From Streptomyces hayashii (GTDB lineage Bacteria; Actinomycetota; Actinomycetes; Streptomycetales; Streptomycetaceae), in the NCBI RefSeq assembly GCF_024539815.1, contig NZ_JAHHIU010000092.1, forward strand, positions 1-64,000: a DNA stretch of 64,000 nt, given 5' to 3'. This document shows, in pieces, positions 24,170 to 32,097 of this stretch. A model generated the notes under the pieces. That model did not search any database. It was not told the DNA's origin and saw nothing but the letters and a program-made list of their open reading frames with translations. A program made the position numbers and the translations under genes. The first letter of the stretch is position 1; each line of letters starts with the position of its first letter.

Positions 24170-25801
24170 TCAGGGGGTGCGCAGCCAGACCGTGGTGTCC
24201 GGGGGCAGCAGTCCGTCGTGGTCCAGGGGCCCGGAGGCGAGGAGCAGGTCGTGGGTTTCGGGGAGAGCCATGGGCCGGTGGGAGAGGTTGACGGCGCACA
24301 GCAGTCCGTGGCCGCGTTCGAAGAGGAGTGTGCCGTCGGGGCTGTCGAGCCAGCGGAAGTCCTCGCCGCTCAGGGCCGGGGTGGTGCGGCGCAGGCGCAG
24401 GGCGTCCCGGTAGAGGTGCAGCATCGAGGCGGGGTCGGCCCGGGCGGCTTCGGCGGTGTGCGACTTCCAGGTCTCGGGCTGGGGGAGCCAGGGGGTGGAG
24501 CCGGGTGGGCCGAAGCCGAAGGGCGGGGTGTCGCCGCTCCAGGGCAGGGGGACGCGGCAGCCGTCGCGGCCGCGGGCCGTGTGGCCGGAGCGTTCCCAGG
24601 TGGGGTCCTGGAGGACGTCGTCGGGGAGGTCCTCGACTTCGGGGAGGCCGAGTTCCTCGCCCTGGTAGATGTAGGCGCCGCCGGGCAGGGCCAGCATGAG
24701 CAGGGCCGCGGCGCGGGCGCGGCGGGTGCCCAGGGCCAGGTCGCAGGGCTGGGTGTGGTCGCGCGGCGGGGCGGTCGCGCCGGTGTGGGCGCGGCCGTAG
24801 CGGGTGACGTGGCGGGTCTCGTCGTGGTTGGACAGGACCCAGGTGGCGGGGGCGTCGACGGCCGCCAGGTCGGTGATGCTGCGGTCGATGACCGTGCGCA
24901 ACTCGTCGGCCCGCAGCGGGCATTTGAGGAAGTCGAAGTTGAAGGCCGTGTGGAGTTCGTCCGGGCGCACATAGCGTGCGAGGCGTCCGGGGCGGACGTG
25001 GGCCTCGGCGACGAAGACTCGGGGGTCGGGGTAGCTGTCGGCGATGGCGCGCCAGTCGCGGAATACGGCGTGGACGCCGTCGCGGTCCCAGTGCGGGTGG
25101 TTCGGCCGGTCCTCGTGGGCGATGACGGAGAACTCCGGCAGGCCGAGGTCGGGGAGTGCGGGGTCCTTGGCCATGCCGTGGGCGACGTCGATGCGGAAGC
25201 CGTCGACGCCGAGGTCGAACCAGAAGCGCAGGATCGACTCGAACTCGGCGCGGACCTCGGGGTTGTCCCAGTTCAGGTCGGGCTGTTCGGGGGCGAAAAG
25301 GTGCAGGTACCACTGGCCGTCGTCGGTGCGGGTCCAGGTGGGTCCGCCGAAGGCCGCGTGCCAGTCGTTGGGGGGCTCGGATCCGTCTTCGCCCTTGCCG
25401 TCGCGGAAGACGTATCTGTCCCGCTCGGGGGAGCCGGGACCGGCGGCGAGCGCCTCCTTGAACCAGGTGTGCTGGTCGGAGGTGTGGTTGGGGACGATGT
25501 CCAGGATGACGCGCAGGCCGAGTGCGTGGGCCTCGGCGATGACCTGCCGGGCCTGGTCGAGGGTGCCGTAGGCGGGGTGGATGCCACGGTAGTCGGCGAC
25601 GTCGTAGCCGCCGTCGGCCAGCGGCGAGGGGTACCAGGGGTTGATCCAGATCGCGTCGATGCCGAGGTCGGCCAGGTAGGGCAGGCGGGAGCGGAGGCCG
25701 GCGAGGTCCCCGGTGCCGTCGCCGTTCCCGTCGGCGAAGCTGCGTATGTAGACCTGGTAGATCACGGCGGAACGCCACCAGGTGTCGGGTGCTGTGCTCA
25801 C
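24170..25801 (-). CDS. GH13 alpha-glucosidase
   Basis: A 543-residue cytoplasmic GH13 enzyme of the oligo-1,6/alpha-glucosidase group. Region I is DIVPNHTSDQ, region II DGFRIDVAHG with nucleophile Asp205, region III FVAEAH with acid/base Glu266, and region IV LSNHDETR with Asp327. There is no signal peptide. It hydrolyses imported alpha-glucosides such as sucrose, maltose or trehalose isomers. It is the last gene of the binding protein/permease operon, 70 nt after the second permease, with a GTG start and a strong terminator beyond. Confidence 0.92.
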   Translation of the reverse strand: MSTAPDTWWRSAVIYQVYIRSFADGNGDGTGDLAGLRSRLPYLADLGIDAIWINPWYPSPLADGGYDVADYRGIHPAYGTLDQARQVIAEAHALGLRVILDIVPNHTSDQHTWFKEALAAGPGSPERDRYVFRDGKGEDGSEPPNDWHAAFGGPTWTRTDDGQWYLHLFAPEQPDLNWDNPEVRAEFESILRFWFDLGVDGFRIDVAHGMAKDPALPDLGLPEFSVIAHEDRPNHPHWDRDGVHAVFRDWRAIADSYPDPRVFVAEAHVRPGRLARYVRPDELHTAFNFDFLKCPLRADELRTVIDRSITDLAAVDAPATWVLSNHDETRHVTRYGRAHTGATAPPRDHTQPCDLALGTRRARAAALLMLALPGGAYIYQGEELGLPEVEDLPDDVLQDPTWERSGHTARGRDGCRVPLPWSGDTPPFGFGPPGSTPWLPQPETWKSHTAEAARADPASMLHLYRDALRLRRTTPALSGEDFRWLDSPDGTLLFERGHGLLCAVNLSHRPMALPETHDLLLASGPLDHDGLLPPDTTVWLRTP

Positions 25802-25871
25802 GTTGTGCCGGGTTCCTGACTGTTCGGTGTGCAGGTGGGGGGTGCCGCCGGTGAGGGCCTCGCGGCTCCGG

Positions 25872-26801
25872 TCAGCCCTTGACGGCGCCGCTGGTCAGGC
25901 CGCGGACGAAGTACCGCTGCAGGAACAGGAAGACCGCGAGCGGGACGAGGACGGAGAACAGGCCGGCGGCCGTGACGAGTTCCCAGCCGGTGCCCTGCTG
26001 GTTCAGCAGGTTGCTGACGGCGATGGTGACCGGCTGCTTGTCGCCGGGGCCCACGAAGACCAGGGCGACCAGGAGGTCGTTCCACACCCAGAGGAACTGG
26101 AAGATCGCGAAGGAGGCCAGCGCGGGGGCCGACATCGGCAGGATCAGCCGGTAGAAGGTCTGGAAGTGGCTCGCGCCGTCGATCTTGGCGGACTCGATGA
26201 CGTCCCTGGGGAGCGTCGCCATGTAGTTGCGCAGCAGGTACACCGCGAGCGACATGCCGAACCCGATGTGCGCGAGCCAGGCGGCCGGGAAGGTGCCGTT
26301 GAGCTGCACGGAGGCGTACAGCTTGATGATCGGGACGAACGCGACGTAGTTCGGTACGACGAGCAGGCTCACGATGACGATGAAGAGGGTGTCGCGGCCC
26401 TTGAACGTCATGAAGGTGAAGGCGTAGGCGGCGAACGCGGCGATGAGCAGCGGCAGGAACACCGCGGGGAGGGTGATGGCCATGCTGTTGAGGAAGGCCG
26501 TGCCCAGGTCGGCCTGTTCGATGGCCCTGGAGTAGTTGCCGGTGGTCAGGTGGGTGAAGCCGCCGGGGTGGGCCGGCAGGGTCCACCAGCCGCTGGAGTT
26601 GGCGTCGTCGACACTGCGGAAGGACGTGACGACCACCCCGAGGGTGGGCACCGTCCACAGGGCGCACACCAGGAGCATGCTCAGCTTGGTGGGCAGTCTG
26701 CGCCCTGCGCTCGTGCCGCGGGGTGTCCGGGCTCGGTGCGGCCGCGCCGGGGTGGAGACCTTCTGCGTCGTCCGCGTTGTCTGCGTTGTCCGGGTGCTCA
26801 T
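25872..26801 (-). CDS. Carbohydrate ABC transporter permease (MalG type)
   Basis: A 309-residue inner-membrane permease with six predicted helices after a Thr/Arg-rich N-terminus (about 1-38). The EAA-like coupling loop is NYMATLPRDVIESAKIDGAS. The ATG at 26801 follows GGAGGAG and overlaps the stop of the MalF-type permease (ATGA). It forms the translocation pore with its partner for an alpha-glucoside. No ATPase gene is linked, so a shared MsiK-type ATPase is expected. Confidence 0.92.
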   Translation of the reverse strand: MSTRTTQTTRTTQKVSTPARPHRARTPRGTSAGRRLPTKLSMLLVCALWTVPTLGVVVTSFRSVDDANSSGWWTLPAHPGGFTHLTTGNYSRAIEQADLGTAFLNSMAITLPAVFLPLLIAAFAAYAFTFMTFKGRDTLFIVIVSLLVVPNYVAFVPIIKLYASVQLNGTFPAAWLAHIGFGMSLAVYLLRNYMATLPRDVIESAKIDGASHFQTFYRLILPMSAPALASFAIFQFLWVWNDLLVALVFVGPGDKQPVTIAVSNLLNQQGTGWELVTAAGLFSVLVPLAVFLFLQRYFVRGLTSGAVKG

Positions 26802-27778
26802 GCCGACTCCTCCGCCCTGAACTGGCGAATCTGGTAGATCATGATCGGCACGATGGCGATGAGCAGCATGACGACGATCGCCGACGCGTAGCCGTAGTTG
26901 TAGTTCGTGTAGAGCTGGTTGAAGAACTCCAGGCCCACGACGTTGGTGTTGAACGACCCGTTGGTCATCACGTACACCACGTCGAAGACCTTCATCACGG
27001 TGATCAGGACCGTGACGAAGACGGTGATGATCGTTCCGCGGATCTGCGGGATGATGATCCGCCAGAAGATCCGGCCCTCGCCCGCGCCGTCCAGGCGGGC
27101 CGCCTCCAGGGTCTCCATGGGGACGCCCTTGATGGCTGCGGACAGCAGGACCATGGAGAAGCCCGCCTGTCCCCACAGCAGCATGATCATGAGCAGCATG
27201 CTGTTGGTGTGCGCGGTGCTCTGCTGGAGCCACGGGACGGGGTCATGGCCGAAGGCGGTGACGACGCCGTTGAGCAGGCCGGTCTGCTCGGTGCCGGCGG
27301 GCTGGGCGGCGTACATGAAGCGCCACACCGTCGCGGAGCCGACGGCGCTGATGGCCATGGGCAGGAAGACGATGGTCTTGGCGGCGTTCTCCGCGGAGGA
27401 GGACAGGCGGTCGGCGAGCAGGGCGACGAGCAGGCCGACCACGATGCAGGCGGCGGGGACCAGGGCTATCCACAGCAGCGAGTTGAGGAGGGTCTGCCGG
27501 AAGGCCGGTGTGCCGAGGAGGCTGCTGAAGTTGTCCAGTCCGACGAAGCGGGTGCCGTCGCCGTTCTTGAGGCTGTCGACGACGGTGACGACCGTGGGGT
27601 AGACCAGGTAGACGCCGATCGCCGCGATGGCCGGCGCGACGTACAGGTAGGGCTTGATCCGGTCTTCCCAGCGGCCAGGGAGGACTTCGGCGAGTTTGTT
27701 GAGCACCCAGTAGACGGCCAGGGCGGCGGCGATGCCCGCCAGCACCGTGAGCACCGTCGAGAGTACTTGGCTGACCAC
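26798..27778 (-). CDS. Carbohydrate ABC transporter permease (MalF type)
   Basis: A 326-residue permease with an N-terminal helix, a loop and six core helices. The EAA motif is GVPMETLEAARLDGAGEGR. I selected the GTG at 27778 because GAGGAAGGA ends 6 nt before it; a GTG at 27799 would bury that site. It overlaps the MalG-type gene by 4 nt. It probably pairs with the upstream lipoprotein for alpha-glucoside uptake. Confidence 0.9.
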   Translation of the reverse strand: MVSQVLSTVLTVLAGIAAALAVYWVLNKLAEVLPGRWEDRIKPYLYVAPAIAAIGVYLVYPTVVTVVDSLKNGDGTRFVGLDNFSSLLGTPAFRQTLLNSLLWIALVPAACIVVGLLVALLADRLSSSAENAAKTIVFLPMAISAVGSATVWRFMYAAQPAGTEQTGLLNGVVTAFGHDPVPWLQQSTAHTNSMLLMIMLLWGQAGFSMVLLSAAIKGVPMETLEAARLDGAGEGRIFWRIIIPQIRGTIITVFVTVLITVMKVFDVVYVMTNGSFNTNVVGLEFFNQLYTNYNYGYASAIVVMLLIAIVPIMIYQIRQFRAEESA

Positions 27779-27860
27779 GGCGGTTCCTTCCTCGAACACG
27801 GGAGTATCGGGCGGGGCGGCGGGCCGCCGGGAGCGCGTCCCGGCGCCCCGCCGTGCGTGG

Positions 27861-29156
27861 TCAGCCGGCGGGCCAACTGGCGTCGATGTTCTTCAGGGCC
27901 GTGTCCAGCGACTCCCCGCCCGTGATCCAGGCCGTCATGTCCTTCCAGAAGGTGCCTGTGCCGACCGCGGTGGGCATCGCGTCGGAGCCGTCGAAGACGA
28001 AACCGGTGGAGTCGTAGGCGACCTTGGCGACCGACTGGGTCGTCTTGAGGGGGTAGGCGGAGAGCGGGAAGTCCTTGTGCGGGGAGATGAAGGACGAACC
28101 GTTGCCCGCTGCCGTGGTGCCGAGGTCGGTGGCCGCGAGCAGCTTCATGACCTTGCGGGCGGCGGGGCTGTCCCGGTAGATGGAGGCGGTGTCGCCACCG
28201 CCCTCGACCGGGTTCCCCCCGTTCGCGGTGGCCGGCGGCAGACCGAAGACGCCGACCTCGGAGTCCAGGTTCTTCTGGACCGCCTTGGGGAAGAAGCCGG
28301 TGATGAAGCTGCCCTGCTGGTACATGTAGCAGCCGGGCTTGTCCTTGAACATCGCGTTGCCCGCGGTGCCGAAGGCGTTGCCGGCGATCGACTTGCGGCC
28401 GCCGAGCACGTTGCCGTCGGTGAAGGCGATCTTCTCGAACTGGGCGGCGGCCCGGCGGACCAGCGGTGAGTCGAACTTGACCTTGTGCGCGACCCACTCG
28501 TTGTACTTGTCGACGCCGCCGTACTTCAGGACCAGGTTCTCGATCCAGTCCGTGGCGGGCCAGCCGGTCGCCGTGCCGGACTCGATGCCCAGACACCAGG
28601 GCGTGTTCCCGTCGGCCTTGATCCTCGCCGTGAGGGTGTCGAGTTCGTCCATGGACTTCGGCGCGGTGTACCCGGCCGACTCGAACGCCTTCTTCGGGTA
28701 GAAGACCAGGCCCTTGACGTTCATGCTGACCATCAGGCCGTAGGTCCTGCCGCCGGACTTGGCGACGTCCAGCGTGCCGGCTGTCATGCTCTTGCTCAGC
28801 GTGGGCAGGTCGAGGACGTCGTCCAGCGGAGTGATCTTGCCCTTGGACGCGAGGTCCTTGATGATGCCCGGCTGCGGCAGCAGCGCGATGTCCGGCGCGT
28901 CGCCTGCCTGCACCTTCTGCACGAGCAGCTGGTTGATGTTGTCCACCCGGCGCCACTGGACGGTGAGGCCCTGGGCCTTGGCCTCGGGAGCGAGCTCGGC
29001 CTTGAGACCGTCGATGATCGGCTGGTCCATGCCCGTCCAGATCGTGATGGTCTTCCTGTCGCTCGCGCTGCTGCCGGAACCGGACGAGCAACCGGTGGCG
29101 AGCAGTGCGAGCGCGCTGATCGCACTGACACCCACAACCAGCTTCCGTGTGGACAT
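27861..29156 (-). CDS. Sugar-binding lipoprotein of the ABC importer
   Basis: A 431-residue extracellular solute-binding protein (family 1). The signal peptide ends in the lipobox LLATGC (Cys at about 22), then a Ser/Gly linker and the two-lobed binding protein starting KTITIWTGMD. It is anchored on the outer face of the membrane. AGGAGG precedes the ATG. It is first gene of the importer operon, downstream of the LacI regulator in the same orientation, with an inverted repeat between. The ligand is probably an alpha-glucoside or sucrose, given the linked GH13 and GH32 enzymes. Confidence 0.92.
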   Translation of the reverse strand: MSTRKLVVGVSAISALALLATGCSSGSGSSASDRKTITIWTGMDQPIIDGLKAELAPEAKAQGLTVQWRRVDNINQLLVQKVQAGDAPDIALLPQPGIIKDLASKGKITPLDDVLDLPTLSKSMTAGTLDVAKSGGRTYGLMVSMNVKGLVFYPKKAFESAGYTAPKSMDELDTLTARIKADGNTPWCLGIESGTATGWPATDWIENLVLKYGGVDKYNEWVAHKVKFDSPLVRRAAAQFEKIAFTDGNVLGGRKSIAGNAFGTAGNAMFKDKPGCYMYQQGSFITGFFPKAVQKNLDSEVGVFGLPPATANGGNPVEGGGDTASIYRDSPAARKVMKLLAATDLGTTAAGNGSSFISPHKDFPLSAYPLKTTQSVAKVAYDSTGFVFDGSDAMPTAVGTGTFWKDMTAWITGGESLDTALKNIDASWPAG

Positions 29157-29262
29157 GTGTTCCTCCTTGGCCGGTGCGCCGGCGGTCGGGGAGCCGCCGT
29201 CGTGCACCTGAGGTGACCTGGTCTGCCGGGGCGGGTCTTGCACCGGGCCACCGCGGCGGGTT

Positions 29263-29278
29263 ACTAATTCGGGTTAGT
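29263..29278. promoter_or_regulatory. Candidate LacI-family operator upstream of the importer operon
   Basis: ACTAA and TTAGT form an inverted repeat with a 6-bp spacer, 107 bp upstream of the binding-protein start, in the 218-bp gap after the LacI gene. Confidence 0.4.
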
Positions 29279-29374
29279 GGCCGAAAGCTAGTCGCCAGCC
29301 GTTTCGTGCGTCAAGGACTTGTCACGAGGGAGTCATCCGTGGATGACCATCTGTATCCGCGGGGCCGGCCGGAC

Positions 29375-30433
29375 TCAGGCCCCGGCGGGCCCGCCGGCGG
29401 GCGGCGCTGTGGAAGCGCGCAGCACGAGCGGGCAGTGCACCGCGGTACGCCCGCTCTGCAGGGCGGGACCGCCCCCGGCCAGCTGCTCGGCGGCCAGCCG
29501 GCCCATCGCGTCGTACGGCAGCCGTACGGTGCTCAGCGCCGGGTGGATCTCCGCGGCGAGCTCGAACTGGTCGTCGTAGCCCATGACCGAGATGTCCTCC
29601 GGCACCCGCACCCCTGCCTCCAGGAGGGCCAGGAGCGCGCCGAACGCCATCCGGTCGTTGCCGCACATGATCGCGGTCGGCCGGGGGCTGCGCCGCAGCA
29701 GCTCGCGGGCCAGTTCGTAACCGGAGTCGGCGTGGTAGTTCCCGGACAGGACCGTGGACCGGCGGGGGTCGAGGCCCGCACCGCGCAGTGCCTCGCGGAA
29801 TCCGCGCAGCCGGGCCTTGGTGGCCCAGACGCTTGCGGTACCGGTGAGGTAGGCGATGTCCCGGTGCCCGAGATCGAGCAGCGCCCGGGTGGCCTCCCGT
29901 CCGCCGCGCACCTCGTCGGGCAGGATCGTCGGCAGGGGGTCGCCCGGGACGAAACAGTTCAGAAGAACCGTCGGCACCCGTGCGGCGTCGTCCGGGAGCG
30001 TCACCGATCGGGTGCCGGCCACGGCGAAGATCAGGGCGTCGGCCTGCCGGTCGAGGAGCTCGCCGACCAGTTGCGCGGCCTGGCGGTTGGAGCCGCCGGT
30101 GTTGACCAGGACCAGCAGGTTGCCGTGGCGTATCGATGCTTCGTGCGCCCCCTTGATCGCGGCGGCCGCGAACACGCCGAAGTCGACGTCATGGCTGACG
30201 AATCCGATGGTCGCGCTGCGCCCCTGGCGGAGCCCCTGCGCGGCCCGGTTGGGACGGTAGTCGAGTTCGGCGGCCGCCTGCAGAACCCGCTGCCGGGTCT
30301 CGTCGCTGATCGTCTGCCCGGCTGTCCGGTTGAGGACGAAGGAGACGGTTGCCGGCGAGACGCCGGCCAGCCGCGCGACATCGGCCCGGCGGGTCCTTCT
30401 GTCCCTGGGTGGGTGATCTTCATGGGTTGACAC
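29375..30433 (-). CDS. LacI-family transcriptional regulator
   Basis: A 352-residue repressor with LacI HTH RRADVARLAGVSPATVSFVL (about 14-34) and hinge NRAAQGLRQGRSATIGFV, then the periplasmic-binding-protein-like sensor domain with CGNDRMAFGALLAL and VMGYDD. The GTG at 30433 is preferred: TACTCT lies 6 nt upstream with no ribosome site, suggesting a leaderless mRNA, and the upstream extension is foreign to the family. It lies between the importer operon and the divergent GH32 gene and probably controls both. Confidence 0.9.
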   Translation of the reverse strand: MSTHEDHPPRDRRTRRADVARLAGVSPATVSFVLNRTAGQTISDETRQRVLQAAAELDYRPNRAAQGLRQGRSATIGFVSHDVDFGVFAAAAIKGAHEASIRHGNLLVLVNTGGSNRQAAQLVGELLDRQADALIFAVAGTRSVTLPDDAARVPTVLLNCFVPGDPLPTILPDEVRGGREATRALLDLGHRDIAYLTGTASVWATKARLRGFREALRGAGLDPRRSTVLSGNYHADSGYELARELLRRSPRPTAIMCGNDRMAFGALLALLEAGVRVPEDISVMGYDDQFELAAEIHPALSTVRLPYDAMGRLAAEQLAGGGPALQSGRTAVHCPLVLRASTAPPAGGPAGA

Positions 30434-30461
30434 GCGGCAAGAGTACGAGATGCCCCGCCCC

Positions 30462-30492
30462 TGGGAATCGGTCACCGCACCGGCCGTTCCCA
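30462..30492. promoter_or_regulatory. Wide inverted repeat in the lacI/GH32 divergent promoter
   Basis: TGGGAA (30462-30467) and TTCCCA (30487-30492) face each other across 19 bp. They could be operator half-sites, but the evidence is symmetry only. Confidence 0.25.
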
Positions 30493-30536
30493 TCTGCTCA
30501 AGAGCGCATTCCATCATGATGAGAGGTATCTGCGAC

Positions 30537-31859
30537 ATGCCCACATGGCTGCACTACGCACCCGCGGAAGGCTGGATGAACGACCCCAACGGGCTGATCC
30601 ACTGGCGGGGCCGACACCACCTCTTCTACCAGTACAATCCGGACGGAACGGAATTCGCCAACCAGCACTGGGGCCATGCCAGTTCCCCGGATCTGCTCAC
30701 GTGGACCGAGCACGAGACGGCGCTCTTCCCGGGCCCGCCCGAAACCGCGCCGTACGACGCCACGGCCTGCTTCTCCGGCTGCGCCGTCGCCCACGACGGC
30801 GGCGTCTCGATCCTCTACACCGGTGTCCTCGGCGACGCCCAGCTTCCCTGCCTCGCACGCGCCGCCGACGACGGGCTGTCGGGCTTCGTCAAGGATCCGG
30901 CCAACCCGCTCGTCCCCGCGCCGCCCGCCGCCGACATCACCGAGTTCCGCGATCACAGCGTGTGGCACGAGGCCGGGGAGAACGGCGGGGCCGGCCGGTG
31001 GCGGCAGCTCGTCGCGGGCGCGCGCCGCGAGCACGGGGGCTCGGTGTTCGCCCTGTCGTCGGCGGACCTGCGGGCATGGGACTACGACGGCGTCTTCGTG
31101 GACCGGGCCGCCGCGAAGGTGCCGGGCGCGGTGTGGGAGTGCCCGGACTACTTCCCCGCGGACGGCACGGGGGCGCTGCTGGTCTCGGTCATCCACGAGG
31201 ACGGCGAGGAGGGGCCCGCGGTCTGGTGGATGACCGGCACCGCGTCGGACAGCGGTTTCGAGGTGCGCGAGAGGGGCGTCGCGGACGTCGGCGACCGCTT
31301 CTACGCCCCCCAGTCCTACTGGTCCGCCGACGGCCGCCGGATCCAGTTCGGCTGGATCCGTACGCACGAGGACCCCGCCGGCCTCGGCGGACCGGCGGTG
31401 GGTTTCATGTCCCTGCCGCGCGAGCTCTCGATACGGCAGGGCCGCCTGCACTGCCGGCCGGCGGCCGAGCTGACGCGACTGCGACGGGCCGCGACACCCC
31501 TGCCGGAGACCGGCGCGGTCCACCTCGACGAGGGAAGGGTCGCGGGCGAGCTGGTGCTCGACGCCACGGCGGCGGACGGCGTACGGCACGTCGTCCTGCG
31601 TTCCCGGGACGGAGCCGAGCTGACCGTGAGCCTGGCGGCGTTCGCCGGACTCGACGGAGAGCTGCGCCTGTTCTGGGACGCCGGCATCGTCGAGGTCTAC
31701 CGCGGCGGCATCGCGGGGACCTGGTCGGACCTTCGGGTCGCCGAGGTCGCCGAACTGCGGCTGGACGGCGACTCGCACACGGGCGGCCGAGCCCAGCTCT
31801 GGGAACTCGCCCGGCCGGACCGCCGTACCGGCCCGGCCGCCGGGCATGCCTCCGGCTGA
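30537..31859 (+). CDS. GH32 beta-fructosidase (sucrose hydrolase type)
   Basis: A 440-residue GH32 enzyme with a five-bladed propeller and C-terminal beta-sandwich. It shows WMNDPNGL with nucleophile Asp16, ECPDYF with acid/base Glu201, and RD at 138-139. The usual RDP motif reads RDH; the transition-state Asp is kept, but the Pro is His. There is no signal peptide, so it acts on sugar inside the cell. I used the ATG at 30537, where the family begins, with AGAGG about 10 nt upstream. ATGs at 30516 and 30519 are alternatives. It is divergent from the LacI gene. Confidence 0.88.
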   Translation: MPTWLHYAPAEGWMNDPNGLIHWRGRHHLFYQYNPDGTEFANQHWGHASSPDLLTWTEHETALFPGPPETAPYDATACFSGCAVAHDGGVSILYTGVLGDAQLPCLARAADDGLSGFVKDPANPLVPAPPAADITEFRDHSVWHEAGENGGAGRWRQLVAGARREHGGSVFALSSADLRAWDYDGVFVDRAAAKVPGAVWECPDYFPADGTGALLVSVIHEDGEEGPAVWWMTGTASDSGFEVRERGVADVGDRFYAPQSYWSADGRRIQFGWIRTHEDPAGLGGPAVGFMSLPRELSIRQGRLHCRPAAELTRLRRAATPLPETGAVHLDEGRVAGELVLDATAADGVRHVVLRSRDGAELTVSLAAFAGLDGELRLFWDAGIVEVYRGGIAGTWSDLRVAEVAELRLDGDSHTGGRAQLWELARPDRRTGPAAGHASG

Positions 31860-32097
31860 CGGCGCGTCCAGCAGCACAGGGGAGCGGCGGGGCGGACGCC
31901 ACGACCCGCCGCCCCGACGTCCAGCGGGCCTCCTGCGACCGGACGGCCGAGCCTCTCCTCGACGTCACGCACGCGGCAGACATCCATGGAAAATCCGCAG
32001 GAGCGGCGCGAGCGGCAACTGACCGCGCGCTTCCGCCTCCGGGATCGAACCCCCGTCCCCGGCCGACTCGGACGACGGCGCGGTGGTCGCCGGGCGG

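Noticed and set aside
23553..25778. Minus-strand 741-residue frame antisense/overlapping the GH13 gene
   Set aside because: It is a shifted frame of the alpha-glucosidase gene, rich in Arg and Pro. The GH13 motifs are all in the 24170-25801 frame.
32049..32080. A T-arm-like GGTTCGATCCC on the minus strand after the GH32 gene
   Set aside because: I could not assemble acceptor, D or anticodon arms around it, so it is not a tRNA.
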